The notes under the pieces: generated by a model
What the model was told of the DNA's origin: nothing
Databases searched by the model: none
What the model saw: the letters and a program-made list of their open reading frames with translations, nothing else
In this document: positions 6,892-15,247 of the stretch, piece by piece
Layout: each line of letters starts with the position of its first letter
Numbering within the stretch: position 1 is the first letter of the stretch
Assembly: GCA_017991915.1 (NCBI GenBank)
Contig: JAGOPQ010000006.1
Location: 1 to 32,348 of the forward strand
From: Minisyncoccota bacterium
GTDB taxonomy: Bacteria; Patescibacteriota; Minisyncoccia; Phycocordibacterales; UBA9973
DNA: 32,348 bases
Direction: 5' to 3'
Program-made: the position numbers and the translations under genes

Positions 6892-6920
6892 ACTCTACCA
6901 ATGTAGAAATATTCTGTCAA
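6892..6920 (-). promoter_or_regulatory. sigma70-type promoter of dapA
   Basis: On the - strand a perfect TTGACA (6915-6920) is separated by 17 bases from TAGAGT (6892-6897), itself preceded by TGG as an extended -10. The predicted leader is about 40 bases and ends in the AAGGA ribosome site. Nowhere else in the window did I see both a consensus -35 and a well-spaced Shine-Dalgarno site. Confidence 0.7.
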
Positions 6921-6936
6921 TTATTTTTAAAGTCAG

Positions 6937-7176
6937 CTAGGCAGGAATTCCTAAAAGTTCTGCAACCTTTGGCTTGTTAAAGCCGACGATGATTTCATCA
7001 CCGATAAGTATAACTGGCACACCCATTTGTCCGCTTTTTTCTACCATAGCCTTTCTTTGTTCTAGATCAGCAGCTACATCGTGTTCAGTATAAACTATAC
7101 TGTTTGCAGTAAAAAATTCTTTAGCTAAATGGCAGTAGTGGCATGTTGGGGTTGAATATATTGTTACGTTTTGCAT
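6937..7176 (-). CDS. glutaredoxin-like thiol oxidoreductase
   Basis: A 79-residue cytoplasmic protein of the glutaredoxin/NrdH type. It has the redox motif CHYC at residues 12-15 within TPTCHYC, a cis-proline in GVPV (P54), and the later G-F segment IIVGFNKPK. The length equals that of small glutaredoxins and NrdH. Whether it takes electrons from glutathione or from thioredoxin reductase cannot be told; CPR bacteria often lack glutathione synthesis, so an NrdH-like role serving ribonucleotide reductase is possible. An extended -10 box (TGTTATACT) lies about 32 bases upstream, giving a short leader. Confidence 0.88.
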   Translation of the reverse strand: MQNVTIYSTPTCHYCHLAKEFFTANSIVYTEHDVAADLEQRKAMVEKSGQMGVPVILIGDEIIVGFNKPKVAELLGIPA

Positions 7177-7208
7177 AATATTTCTTTAATTACCTTCTAA
7201 TACTCTTA

Positions 7209-7217
7209 AGTATAACA
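7209..7217 (-). promoter_or_regulatory. extended -10 element of the glutaredoxin gene
   Basis: On the - strand this reads TGTTATACT, 32 bases before the ATG at 7176. Unlike most promoters here it leaves a leader of about 25 bases. AGAAGG in the leader ends 16 bases before the ATG, too far for a normal Shine-Dalgarno site. Confidence 0.45.
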
Positions 7218-7242
7218 TACGTGTCAAGCTTTGGAAATTTAC

Positions 7243-7620
7243 CTATTTAAATAAGTTTTTGAAAAATGAAAATATTCCACCTGAATCTTCCTCTTTCTGT
7301 GGTTCTTGGGCGGATTTGTCATCTACCACCACTATCACCCCTTCACCTTCTTTAACCCAGCCAAATTTTTCCCGAATACTCTCTTCCATGCCCTCATCTG
7401 TTTGCAATTTAGATATATCAGCGGTTAGTTTTTCCTTGTTCTTGGTTAATTCCAACATTCTAGCCTGCACGGCTTGTTTATTTTTAGAGGTTTCTTGCAT
7501 CTTACCTATCAAGCCAACAACACTCCAAGAAAAAACCAGAATTACAATCGACAAAAAACCCAAAACCGGCTTGGATTCCATAACTTTCCTCCACTTTTTC
7601 TTATCTTGAAAACTTCGCAT
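7243..7620 (-). CDS. FtsB/DivIC-like septum formation initiator protein
   Basis: A 125-residue single-pass protein of the FtsB/DivIC type, which in other bacteria joins FtsL and FtsQ/DivIB to activate septal peptidoglycan synthesis. A basic cytoplasmic N-terminus (1-16) is followed by a membrane helix (about 18-38), a coiled coil (42-80), and the family's characteristic segment ESIREKFGWVKEGE (about 80-94). The C-terminal tail is longer than usual, with a K/E/D-rich linker and a final FFKNLFK segment that may be amphipathic. It is divergent from a 38-residue membrane protein gene, and the two share a 19-base intergenic region. A TATACT box lies 8 bases before the ATG. Confidence 0.85.
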   Translation of the reverse strand: MRSFQDKKKWRKVMESKPVLGFLSIVILVFSWSVVGLIGKMQETSKNKQAVQARMLELTKNKEKLTADISKLQTDEGMEESIREKFGWVKEGEGVIVVVDDKSAQEPQKEEDSGGIFSFFKNLFK

Positions 7621-7624
7621 ATTG

Positions 7625-7634
7625 TGCTAGTATA
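7625..7634. promoter_or_regulatory. overlapping divergent -10 elements of the ftsB-like gene and the 38-residue gene
   Basis: On the + strand TGCTAGTAT (7625-7633) ends 6 bases before the ATG at 7640. On the - strand TATACT (7629-7634) ends 8 bases before the ATG at 7620. The two boxes overlap, so the two promoters would exclude each other on one DNA molecule. Confidence 0.45.
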
Positions 7635-7639
7635 AGTAT

Positions 7640-7756
7640 ATGCTTTTCAATAAAAAACATCAAAAGAAGATTCAGACAGTTTGGGCGGTCCTTTGCGTGC
7701 TTATTATCATCAGCATGGTACTGCTCTACTCTCCTATATTTAGAATTCAACAATAG
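7640..7756 (+). CDS. 38-residue single-pass membrane microprotein
   Basis: A short reading frame beginning MLFNKKHQKK and ending PIFRIQQ. The basic N-terminus (residues 3-11) is followed by one hydrophobic helix (about 14-33). Support for translation comes from the extended -10 box 6 bases before its ATG, its clean fit between ftsB-like and lepA (its stop is 6 bases from the lepA stop), and the resemblance, from memory, to small proteins with this N-terminus in other Parcubacteria. The function is unknown; the divergent divisome neighbour suggests, without proof, a role in the cell envelope or division. Confidence 0.65.
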   Translation: MLFNKKHQKKIQTVWAVLCVLIIISMVLLYSPIFRIQQ

Positions 7757-7762
7757 TAGCTT

Positions 7763-9586
7763 TTAGTTTTCTCCCCCTCGCATCATCTTCAAGAAAACGT
7801 CTTGAGGTATGTTTACTCGTCCACGTTCCTTCATTTTCTTCTTTCCTTTCTTTTGCTTTTCGCGTAGTTTCATTTTACGAGTTATGTCTCCACCATACAT
7901 GTGCTGAGTCACGTCTTTTTTCATCCCAGATAAAGTACGTGAAGAAATGATGCGCCCCAGAGCTTGTCCTTGGATTTTCAAAGTAAACATTTGTCGTGGC
8001 AAAATCTTTTCCAACTTCTCTACCGAATTTTCAGCTTCTTCTTCTGCGCGTCGTTTGGAAATAACTTTAGAGAACGCAGGAATAACTTCATCCGCTACCA
8101 ATATATCTAGTCGAGTGACATTGGCTTCTCGCATCTCACCCACCTTATATGAAATAGAACCGTACCCAGAAGACACACTCTTTAAATCATCAAAGAAATT
8201 TCTCATCAATTCTCGAAGTGGCATTTTTACAGATATGGACGAACGGTTGTCTCCGAAATTTTCAGTCTCACCTATCTCCGCTTCATGATCAAAAAGTAAT
8301 TGCATAATTCCACCCAAATATTTGGCTGGAGTAATTATCTTTATATCCACCCAAGGTTCGTACGCAGTCTCAATATTTCCATCATCAGGAAAAAAGTATG
8401 GAGAATATATCTTTTCTCGCTTTCCGTTTTTCAATACCACTTCATAGGTTATGGAAGGTGTGGTGATGATGAGTTTTAAATTAAATTCACGTCGTAGTCG
8501 CTCGGTGATTATTTCCAAGTGTAGCATTCCCAAAAATCCGCAACGGAATCCCCGGCCGAGCGAGCCAGAAGCTTCTTCCTCATAAGAAAATGCGGAATCA
8601 GACAAACTGAGTTTTCCTAGGGCGAGCTTGAGTTCCGCAAAATCATCCGCATCCTCTGGAAACACAGAAGCCCACACCACTGGTAGTGGCTTCATGTATC
8701 CTTCAAACGCTGGCAGTGGATTCTTAAACATGGTGATGGTGTCTCCCACAGAAGCTATACCGGGTTTTTTAATTCCAGTAACTATGTAACCAGTATCACC
8801 GGCTTCTAGTGTGTCGCGTGGAGTTTCTTCTGGAGAGAATGTGCCCACCTCAAGTGCAGTAAACTTTTCTCCAGACACTGCGAATACCAAACTATCACCC
8901 TTGCTGATTTTTCCATCCAAGACTCGCACGAAGACTATCACTCCGCGATGATTGGAATATTTAAAATCGAAAACTAGTGCTCGTAAATCGTTTGCACCTT
9001 TGTAAGTTTCTTGTGGTTGTGGAACCCGCTTTACCACTTCTTGCAGTAGGTTTTCTACTCCTTCGCCAGTACGTCCTGACACAAGCAAGATTTCATTTGG
9101 ATCACAATCTAAGAGTTTTACCACCTCTTCTTTCACCTCTTCTACTCTAGATAACGGAGAGTCAATTTTAGACAAAACTGGGATGATTTTTAGCCCCCCA
9201 TCCCTAGCTAGAGCCAAGGTGGTCAGCGTCTGTGCTTGTACGCCCTGAGTAGCGTCTATAAGCAATATAGAGCCCTCTACGGCCTTTAAAGCACGTGATA
9301 CCTCATAGGAGAAGTCTATGTGTCCAGGCGTGTCTATAAGGTTTAAAACGTAGTTTTCAGACCTACCAGCACCAACAGAATACTCCATTCGCACTGGTTG
9401 CATTTTGATAGTTATGCCACGTTCACGCTCTAACTCCATAGAGTCCAAGACCTGATCGCGCATTTTGCGAGTTTCAATGGTGTGCGTAATTTCAAGCATT
9501 CTGTCCGCCAAGGTACTCTTACCGTGATCGATGTGAGCGATGATTGAAAAGTTTCGTATATGCTTTAATTTATTTTCTTTTTCCAT
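7763..9586 (-). CDS. lepA: elongation factor 4 (LepA), ribosomal back-translocase GTPase
   Basis: LepA is a translational GTPase acting on ribosomes and membranes. The 607-residue length is normal. Motifs are the P-loop AHIDHGKST (17-25), the switch I region RERGITI, G3 DTPGH (85-89), and the LepA-specific C-terminal domain ending with a basic KQKKGKKKMKERGRV stretch and the IPQDVF motif. G4 reads SKID (139-142) instead of the usual NKID, which removes the asparagine that contacts guanine; the SGRTG segment follows in place of G5. The gene begins 14 bases after the ABC exporter stop. A TAGAAT box lies 6 bases before the ATG, so it may also have a leaderless transcript. Confidence 0.96.
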   Translation of the reverse strand: MEKENKLKHIRNFSIIAHIDHGKSTLADRMLEITHTIETRKMRDQVLDSMELERERGITIKMQPVRMEYSVGAGRSENYVLNLIDTPGHIDFSYEVSRALKAVEGSILLIDATQGVQAQTLTTLALARDGGLKIIPVLSKIDSPLSRVEEVKEEVVKLLDCDPNEILLVSGRTGEGVENLLQEVVKRVPQPQETYKGANDLRALVFDFKYSNHRGVIVFVRVLDGKISKGDSLVFAVSGEKFTALEVGTFSPEETPRDTLEAGDTGYIVTGIKKPGIASVGDTITMFKNPLPAFEGYMKPLPVVWASVFPEDADDFAELKLALGKLSLSDSAFSYEEEASGSLGRGFRCGFLGMLHLEIITERLRREFNLKLIITTPSITYEVVLKNGKREKIYSPYFFPDDGNIETAYEPWVDIKIITPAKYLGGIMQLLFDHEAEIGETENFGDNRSSISVKMPLRELMRNFFDDLKSVSSGYGSISYKVGEMREANVTRLDILVADEVIPAFSKVISKRRAEEEAENSVEKLEKILPRQMFTLKIQGQALGRIISSRTLSGMKKDVTQHMYGGDITRKMKLREKQKKGKKKMKERGRVNIPQDVFLKMMRGGEN

Positions 9587-9600
9587 AATTTCATTCTAAC

Positions 9601-11376
9601 TTATTCCTCCAAGAAACCGCCAGCTTGTAAATCCCACAACTTCTTGTACACACCCATATCTTTGTTTAATAGGTCATCATGGGTTCCGTCTTCTACTATT
9701 TTTCCTTCTTCTAGGACAACTATTCTATCCATTTGTCTGATGGTTGAGAGTCTATGAGCGATGATAATTGTGGTTTTATTTTTAATTAAGTTGTGCAGTG
9801 CATCTTGAATCAACATTTCTGAATGCGAATCAAGAGACGAAGTAGCTTCATCGAGAATAAGTATGGGTGCGTCTTTTAGTATTGCTCTAGCTATTGCAAC
9901 TCTCTGCCTCTCACCACCAGAGAGTTTAACTCCCCGCTCTCCAACGTGTGTCTCATACTTAAGTGGCAAACGTTCTATAAACTCATCACAATGCGCTAAG
10001 CTGGCTGCACGCTTCACTTCTTCATCTGTAGCATCCCTCCTTCCGTATCGAATATTTTCCATAAGTGTTCTATGGAACAGGGCTGTGTCCTGGGGAACAA
10101 AAGCTATCTTTTCCCGTAAATTCTTTTGAGTAACATCCGAAATGTTAATACCGTCCACGGTTATTTTACCGCCGGTAACATCAAATAGGCGCATTATCAG
10201 TCTAACTAGTGTAGTTTTTCCAGCTCCTGATTTACCGACTAGAGCTACTTTTTGTCCAGCTGTTATTTTTATAGAAAATTTATCAAGAACCTTGGTGTTG
10301 TTCTTGTCATATATATAAGTAACGTCTTCAAAAGAAATGTCCCCTTTTATATTTTCCAGAATAGAATTATTTCTATCTACAATTTTATATGGCATGTCCA
10401 ATATAGTGGCCATTTCTTGCGCATCAGAAAATCCTTCGTAGTATGTCCGAACGAGACTAGCCCAGTTCCAAAGAACACTAATGAGGTTGTTCAAGTAGGT
10501 TTGTAGAATGATAAATATAGGCAGGCCAATCAATCCCAGATACCAATCCTCGATCGCAATCCAAAAAATACCTATTTCTATGGCTACTGTAAAAATAGCC
10601 TGAACTGCAAATATTGAATCCCATAAACGCCAGTTGAGTAATGTGGCTTTGTATTGATTGTTGATAACAGCACCGACATGCTTTTTTTCATAATCGTGAC
10701 CAGTGAAGAATTGAATTGAGGAATGATTGGTGATCGAGTCAGCCAGTGCTCCAGTAGTTTTGGAATCCAATTCTGCTGCAGCGATATCGTACTTTAATTT
10801 GAATTTACTTAGAATTATTCCGGAGAAAATAAATACAAAAAAGAAGGCTGCGAAAAGATAAGCGTACTTGTGTGGCAGAAGTGCATAGACAGCTATAATT
10901 GTACCGATGCTTCGAATTATTATAGGAAATCCATCCGACAAAATTTTATCTTTCAGCTTCCTAAAAGCATTAGCATATTTACTAATTTTTTGAACGAGTG
11001 AACCGCCGAAATTATCTGCAAAGAATAATGCTGGGTGTCCTATCATGTAGGAGAAAGCTTGGTTGCGAAGCCCCCTCATTACATTAGATGTAAAGTAGTC
11101 ATCGGAGAAATCTGCCACACGTCGCAATATATATCTACCAGCGTGAAGAGCCAACACCCCGAATAATATGGCACGGGCGTGATCTATGTCCAGAAAATCT
11201 TTTGCCGAAATTACATTCCATAATTTTAAATACTGAAGTGGAATAATAATATCAAAAATGAAAGGGAGGGCATTGGAAATAATCATGGTAAAAAAGGAGA
11301 ACTTGAATCCCCTTATTACCTGCCAGAAGTATTTTAATACTAGGCCTCTATGTAGATTTGTATAGTCTTTTTTCAT
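9601..11376 (-). CDS. ABC exporter half-transporter, fused membrane and ATPase domains
   Basis: A 591-residue type IV exporter subunit that should act as a homodimer in the cytoplasmic membrane. Six membrane helices lie in residues 20-310, followed by the ATPase domain from about 345. It has Walker A GKSGAGKTT (381-389), the Q-loop in VPQDTALF, the signature LSGGERQ (485-491), Walker B ILILDE (505-510), the D-loop SSLD, and the H-loop histidine 541 in IIAHRLST. The family exports lipids, peptides or drugs (MsbA and relatives); substrate cannot be read from sequence. The next genes upstream are murJ and an O-antigen-ligase-like polymerase, so an envelope lipid or glycan substrate is a reasonable inference. 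Confidence 0.93.
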   Translation of the reverse strand: MKKDYTNLHRGLVLKYFWQVIRGFKFSFFTMIISNALPFIFDIIIPLQYLKLWNVISAKDFLDIDHARAILFGVLALHAGRYILRRVADFSDDYFTSNVMRGLRNQAFSYMIGHPALFFADNFGGSLVQKISKYANAFRKLKDKILSDGFPIIIRSIGTIIAVYALLPHKYAYLFAAFFFVFIFSGIILSKFKLKYDIAAAELDSKTTGALADSITNHSSIQFFTGHDYEKKHVGAVINNQYKATLLNWRLWDSIFAVQAIFTVAIEIGIFWIAIEDWYLGLIGLPIFIILQTYLNNLISVLWNWASLVRTYYEGFSDAQEMATILDMPYKIVDRNNSILENIKGDISFEDVTYIYDKNNTKVLDKFSIKITAGQKVALVGKSGAGKTTLVRLIMRLFDVTGGKITVDGINISDVTQKNLREKIAFVPQDTALFHRTLMENIRYGRRDATDEEVKRAASLAHCDEFIERLPLKYETHVGERGVKLSGGERQRVAIARAILKDAPILILDEATSSLDSHSEMLIQDALHNLIKNKTTIIIAHRLSTIRQMDRIVVLEEGKIVEDGTHDDLLNKDMGVYKKLWDLQAGGFLEE

Positions 11377-11384
11377 GCAAAAAT

Positions 11385-11400
11385 GTCCAACAAAGTGGAC
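11385..11400 (-). promoter_or_regulatory. small hairpin with T tract in the ABC exporter leader
   Basis: GTCCA and TGGAC pair around a six-base loop and, on the - strand, are followed by ATTTTTGC directly before the ATG at 11376. It resembles a weak attenuator or a structure hiding the start region. The stem is only five pairs, so it may be chance. Confidence 0.35.
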
Positions 11401-11408
11401 TCCGGCTG

Positions 11409-11417
11409 ATTATAGCA
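11409..11417 (-). promoter_or_regulatory. extended -10 element of the ABC exporter gene
   Basis: On the - strand this is TGCTATAAT, a perfect extended -10, in the 56-base gap between murJ and the exporter. It leaves a leader of about 25 bases that contains the small hairpin. Confidence 0.6.
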
Positions 11418-11432
11418 GAAAATAGCTCAATT

Positions 11433-13112
11433 TTAAAGCTCTTCTTGAGAAGGTGCCAGAACTTTAGCTTTCCAAAACTTGGTATGGAATGCATTCATTA
11501 GAACCTTTAGCTCTTCACTCTTTAATAAATAGAGAATCAGGAAAGCTGCCAAGATGCCCAGAATACCAGAAATAAATCCCTGCAAGAAAACTCCCCAGAA
11601 TGTGGTGGTACCAAAGATTGGTGAAAGAATGTTTAGACTCACGTAACCCACTCCACCCAAGAAGAATGACGCTCCGAGACTTTGGAAAAAAGTTTTAGTG
11701 ATAAAGGATTCATTTTTCATAAAATCTTTTTTAATGAAGACCCAATGTAAAATAAAGTTCAAAATTGTACCTATAGAATATGCCAGTGGAAGCATTAGTA
11801 CTTCTGTTCCAGGAATGTCGGACACCTTGAGCAAAGATTCAATGAAGAATCTAAAGATCAATACATTCTCAAAAAGATGTATCAACACATAAGAAAGTAT
11901 AATAATCAAAACAGAACAAGAAAAGTTTACAATGAGTGGGCGCTTGGTATCTCCTGTCGCATAGTAAGCCCTAGAAAGCAGTGTTATCATACCTTGAGCT
12001 AAAATAGAAACAGAGAATATCGCCAAGCATGCAGCCACTAGACGAGTGTTTTCCCAAGAAAAAGAACCCGAACCCAAAATGACACGAACTATCTGCGCTC
12101 GTAATACGATAAATAAAAATATCACTGGCAGGGACCAGAAAACTATCGCTCGTGAAGCATCCTTGAGGTGACCTTTGAATTCATCCATCTTGCCGAGCGA
12201 TGCAGACTTCACGAGGGTTGGAAAGGCAGCCACAGCATAAGATATGCCGATTATGTTTAGTGGCACAGACTGTAGGTTGAAAGAAAAATTAAATATTGAA
12301 ATAGAACCACTCTTCAAAAACGAAGCGAGCGCAATGATAGAGATAAGCGCCATGTTGTTAAAAGCTAGTCCTAGGGTTCGGGGCAAAGAAGCCATGGCTA
12401 CTTGTTTGATTTCTTTGAAATTAATAGAGAAAGAAAACTTTGGAGAAAATCCACAATGTCTAGAAGCCAAAGCCTGAACTAAAAAGTGCATAAATGCGCC
12501 CAAGGCCACACCGACAGCCAGGCCTACTATGCCCCACATTGGATAAAGGAAAACCACACCAACAATGATTCCAAAATTATAAAAAACCGGACTCAAAGAA
12601 TAAATAAAAAATTTACGAAAAAGTTGAGTCACTGTACCAAAAAGATTTGAGAGTCCCATCAATATGGGTGAGAGCAACATTATTCTAGAAAGCAAAACTA
12701 GCTTGGCTTGATAAAATGGTGTAAATCCAGGAGCGATCAGGTGGGCAAAGAGTGGCATGAGAATAAAAGCCACTAGTGATACAAACACCATCAACATAAA
12801 GAATATGGTGAAAAGATTATTTAAATATTTTCGAGCTTCTGGTGTTACTTTATCTCCATCCATTCGAGCAACAATAAATGGAATGAGTACGGTGATTGAG
12901 GCCAGTGAAGCAATACAAATAAATATAAGGTCAGGAACTCGAAAGGCTGCATAGTATGCATCCAGTGCTGGTGACGGTCCTATAAAGTGGGCAATAAACC
13001 TATCTCGAAATAAGGCTAGCACCTGAGATAAAAAAGCAAACGAACCTAAAAGTATCGCCGCTTGGTTTATGTTCACATATTCTTTACTAAATATTCTGAA
13101 AATCTTCTCCAT
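11433..13112 (-). CDS. murJ: lipid II flippase MurJ
   Basis: MurJ flips the peptidoglycan precursor lipid II across the cytoplasmic membrane. The 559-residue protein is polytopic (about 14 helices) with the MOP-superfamily N-terminal pattern: LGSFAFLSQVLALFRDRFIAHF is typical of MurJ in this group, followed by DAYYAAFRVPDL (about 51-62). Later marks are the PFIVARM loop, ARAIVFWSLPVIFLF near residue 320, and YATGDTKRPLIVN. The start codon is 12 bases after the stop of the O-antigen-ligase-like gene, implying a common transcript. A flippase for O-antigen-type lipid-linked glycans (Wzx) is the main alternative, especially given that neighbour, but the N-terminal pattern favours MurJ. Confidence 0.88.
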   Translation of the reverse strand: MEKIFRIFSKEYVNINQAAILLGSFAFLSQVLALFRDRFIAHFIGPSPALDAYYAAFRVPDLIFICIASLASITVLIPFIVARMDGDKVTPEARKYLNNLFTIFFMLMVFVSLVAFILMPLFAHLIAPGFTPFYQAKLVLLSRIMLLSPILMGLSNLFGTVTQLFRKFFIYSLSPVFYNFGIIVGVVFLYPMWGIVGLAVGVALGAFMHFLVQALASRHCGFSPKFSFSINFKEIKQVAMASLPRTLGLAFNNMALISIIALASFLKSGSISIFNFSFNLQSVPLNIIGISYAVAAFPTLVKSASLGKMDEFKGHLKDASRAIVFWSLPVIFLFIVLRAQIVRVILGSGSFSWENTRLVAACLAIFSVSILAQGMITLLSRAYYATGDTKRPLIVNFSCSVLIIILSYVLIHLFENVLIFRFFIESLLKVSDIPGTEVLMLPLAYSIGTILNFILHWVFIKKDFMKNESFITKTFFQSLGASFFLGGVGYVSLNILSPIFGTTTFWGVFLQGFISGILGILAAFLILYLLKSEELKVLMNAFHTKFWKAKVLAPSQEEL

Positions 13113-13124
13113 TCATTTATTCAA

Positions 13125-15212
13125 TTACTGCCCATTTTTCTTTACATCTTTAGCGTCATCTTTGGATGCAGTCGTAGGAGGAGTCGGTTTCTTTAGAGAA
13201 TCCACATACCCTGATAGTTCTTTGTTGTCAGGAGCTAAAGCTTGCGCTCTTTTGGCATAAAACAAGGCCTGGTCAATATCACCTTCGCTTTGTGAAATCT
13301 GGGCAAACAAAACAAAACCATCTACATAATCAGGCTTGAGATTTAAAGCTTGAGTTGTATAATCTCTGGCTTCTTTGGTTTTCTTTTGAGCCAAAAACAC
13401 ACGAGCAAGTGATAATTTTAATTCAGGATTTAATGGATTTAGACTAGAAGCATTTGAGTACGCCTCTACTGACTTGTCATATGAATCCGGAACACCAAAC
13501 AGCCCAGCAGTGCCGTAAACATAACCCAGTGTTTGAAAATTCAGGTAATTTTGTCGGTTATTAGCCACAGCTAGCTGTGCCCCAGATACAGCTTCATCCA
13601 GGCTCTTTTGTAAATCTGCTTTTTCAGCGTCAGACAATGCAGAATTTTTATTTGCCAAAGAGCTAAATTTTATTGCGTACACTTGAGCATAAGTACGTAG
13701 ATATAAATCATTTGTATTTAGAGCAAGTGCTTTTTGAATAGCTGCTTCTGCCTCGGGCATAGTGGTAGAAGATAAAGAACGGCCAAAGTAATTTACTGAG
13801 GCAAAACGTTCAAGGTATTTCAAACCAAAACCAGCTGATAAAATAATCATCAGCACTATGATAAATATCGCCACAAAACTCCTCTTGGGATTACTGGAAA
13901 ATTCAAGAGTTAGTTCTCTGTTTTCTGCATATGACTTTAGCCCAATAAATATACCAGCAAAAACAAAAGCCAAAGAGATAAATGCTACTCCAGTAGAATA
14001 GAAGAAGGATGCAGAGAATAGATAAATGGTAGCGAGGAAAAACACAGCAAGTTCAAAATTTACTTGATTTTCTCTGTTGGAAAATACAGATTGGATGCCC
14101 GACTTAATAAAGAGCACAAAAAATGCAAGAAGTGAGAGTATGCCGAGTATGCCAGTAAGAGAAAGAAGGGTGGTGAAAAAACCAAAGCCCGATTGAAAAT
14201 ATACATTCCAAAAAGGACTAGTATTTAGATTTATAGATTTATAGAGCCCCCACATTTCTCCAAACTTGTTTGGACCAACGCCCAAGATAGGGTTGTGTGA
14301 GATCACAGCTTTAGCAATAGAGAATGTCGCCCCAAAAGAAGGAGTGATATCTGTATTTACAGCGTTTACATAACGTGGCAAGTAACCCCCTATAAATGAT
14401 CCTGAGACGAAAAAGATAAGTGAGACCATCACCACGGCCAAAGAAAACACTGGAAAAGGAGTACTTCCACTAGTTCCCTGTTGCAACCCTGAATGAAACG
14501 AAATTTTGTATATAAAAAGCAATAATGAAAAGATTCCGAGCATTACCCAAATTAGTGAGAAGTTCACAGTTGCCACGAACAACAACGACAGAACGATCAG
14601 CACAGATAGAATTATTTTTTTTATTTTTGAAATAGGGAAAAATTCAATAACAAACAAAGAAATAATAATAATAAAACCAAAGAAAAGTCCCAGACTATTC
14701 CAAGAACCAAAAACATTATCTATTTTGGAAGAAAAAATACCGAGAGAGAATACGGTTGGAGAAATAATTCTTAAAATTTGGAAAATTAAAGCAACGGAAG
14801 TAGAAACAACCACCCCCCACAAAACGAGTCTAGCTTTATGGAAATCTTTCAGCACTATAGAAGACAAGAGCATTAGGAGAAAACAACAGAGCATAAACCA
14901 AAATGTCCCTATATCAAACAAGGTGCCAAACAAAGACACATGTGGGACTTTAGAAAACAAAGATGAGGCTAAAAACACCAAAACGACAACAAGGGCAGAG
15001 ATCAGGACTATAGATCTCGGTAAAACAATTTTTTTATCATAAAGTCTAGCTGATAACCAAGAAATAATAGCAACAGACAACCCCACCACCAATAACAAAC
15101 CTTTGGCATTCTCAATTGGTATTTTTGAAAAAGGTATAAAAAATATAGGCAAAAGAACAATTACAGAAAATAGTGCCCAGAACGAAATCTTATCTAAGGT
15201 ATTTGATGACAT
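13125..15212 (-). CDS. O-antigen ligase/polymerase-like membrane protein with C-terminal TPRs
   Basis: A 695-residue protein with about 12 membrane segments over residues 1-470 and a soluble tetratricopeptide region from about 500 to 670. The hallmark is HNPILGVGPNKFGEMW (about 305-320), matching the H-x-x-x-G-x-G motif of the Wzy_C/O-antigen ligase superfamily in the large extracytoplasmic loop. TPR units include AEAAIQKALALN, ELKLSLARVFLAQKKT and VDGFVLFAQISQSEGD. The C-terminal tail is K/T/D-rich. In other bacteria these proteins join lipid-linked glycans to an acceptor or polymerise them; here the product could be a surface polysaccharide or a protein glycan. A TATAAT box lies 10 bases before the ATG. 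murJ follows 12 bases downstream. Confidence 0.85.
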   Translation of the reverse strand: MSSNTLDKISFWALFSVIVLLPIFFIPFSKIPIENAKGLLLVVGLSVAIISWLSARLYDKKIVLPRSIVLISALVVVLVFLASSLFSKVPHVSLFGTLFDIGTFWFMLCCFLLMLLSSIVLKDFHKARLVLWGVVVSTSVALIFQILRIISPTVFSLGIFSSKIDNVFGSWNSLGLFFGFIIIISLFVIEFFPISKIKKIILSVLIVLSLLFVATVNFSLIWVMLGIFSLLLFIYKISFHSGLQQGTSGSTPFPVFSLAVVMVSLIFFVSGSFIGGYLPRYVNAVNTDITPSFGATFSIAKAVISHNPILGVGPNKFGEMWGLYKSINLNTSPFWNVYFQSGFGFFTTLLSLTGILGILSLLAFFVLFIKSGIQSVFSNRENQVNFELAVFFLATIYLFSASFFYSTGVAFISLAFVFAGIFIGLKSYAENRELTLEFSSNPKRSFVAIFIIVLMIILSAGFGLKYLERFASVNYFGRSLSSTTMPEAEAAIQKALALNTNDLYLRTYAQVYAIKFSSLANKNSALSDAEKADLQKSLDEAVSGAQLAVANNRQNYLNFQTLGYVYGTAGLFGVPDSYDKSVEAYSNASSLNPLNPELKLSLARVFLAQKKTKEARDYTTQALNLKPDYVDGFVLFAQISQSEGDIDQALFYAKRAQALAPDNKELSGYVDSLKKPTPPTTASKDDAKDVKKNGQ

Positions 15213-15247
15213 AATTACTATGATTATACTACAACCCGCAAAGCTTC

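Noticed and set aside
6848-6901. N-terminal extension of DapA from the ATG at 6901
   Set aside because: That ATG overlaps the -10 box, lacks a ribosome site and would add 18 residues not found in the family. The ATG at 6847 has AAGGA at the right distance.
5775-6920. dapA as part of an integrative element inserted into tRNA-Arg
   Set aside because: The cassette lies on the 5' side of the tRNA, not at the 3' end used by most integrases. I find no duplicated tRNA end, integrase or transposase.
11433-15212. Complete O-antigen or capsule biosynthesis locus
   Set aside because: Only an exporter, MurJ and a ligase-like polymerase are present. There are no glycosyltransferases or nucleotide-sugar enzymes in the window, so a full pathway cannot be claimed.
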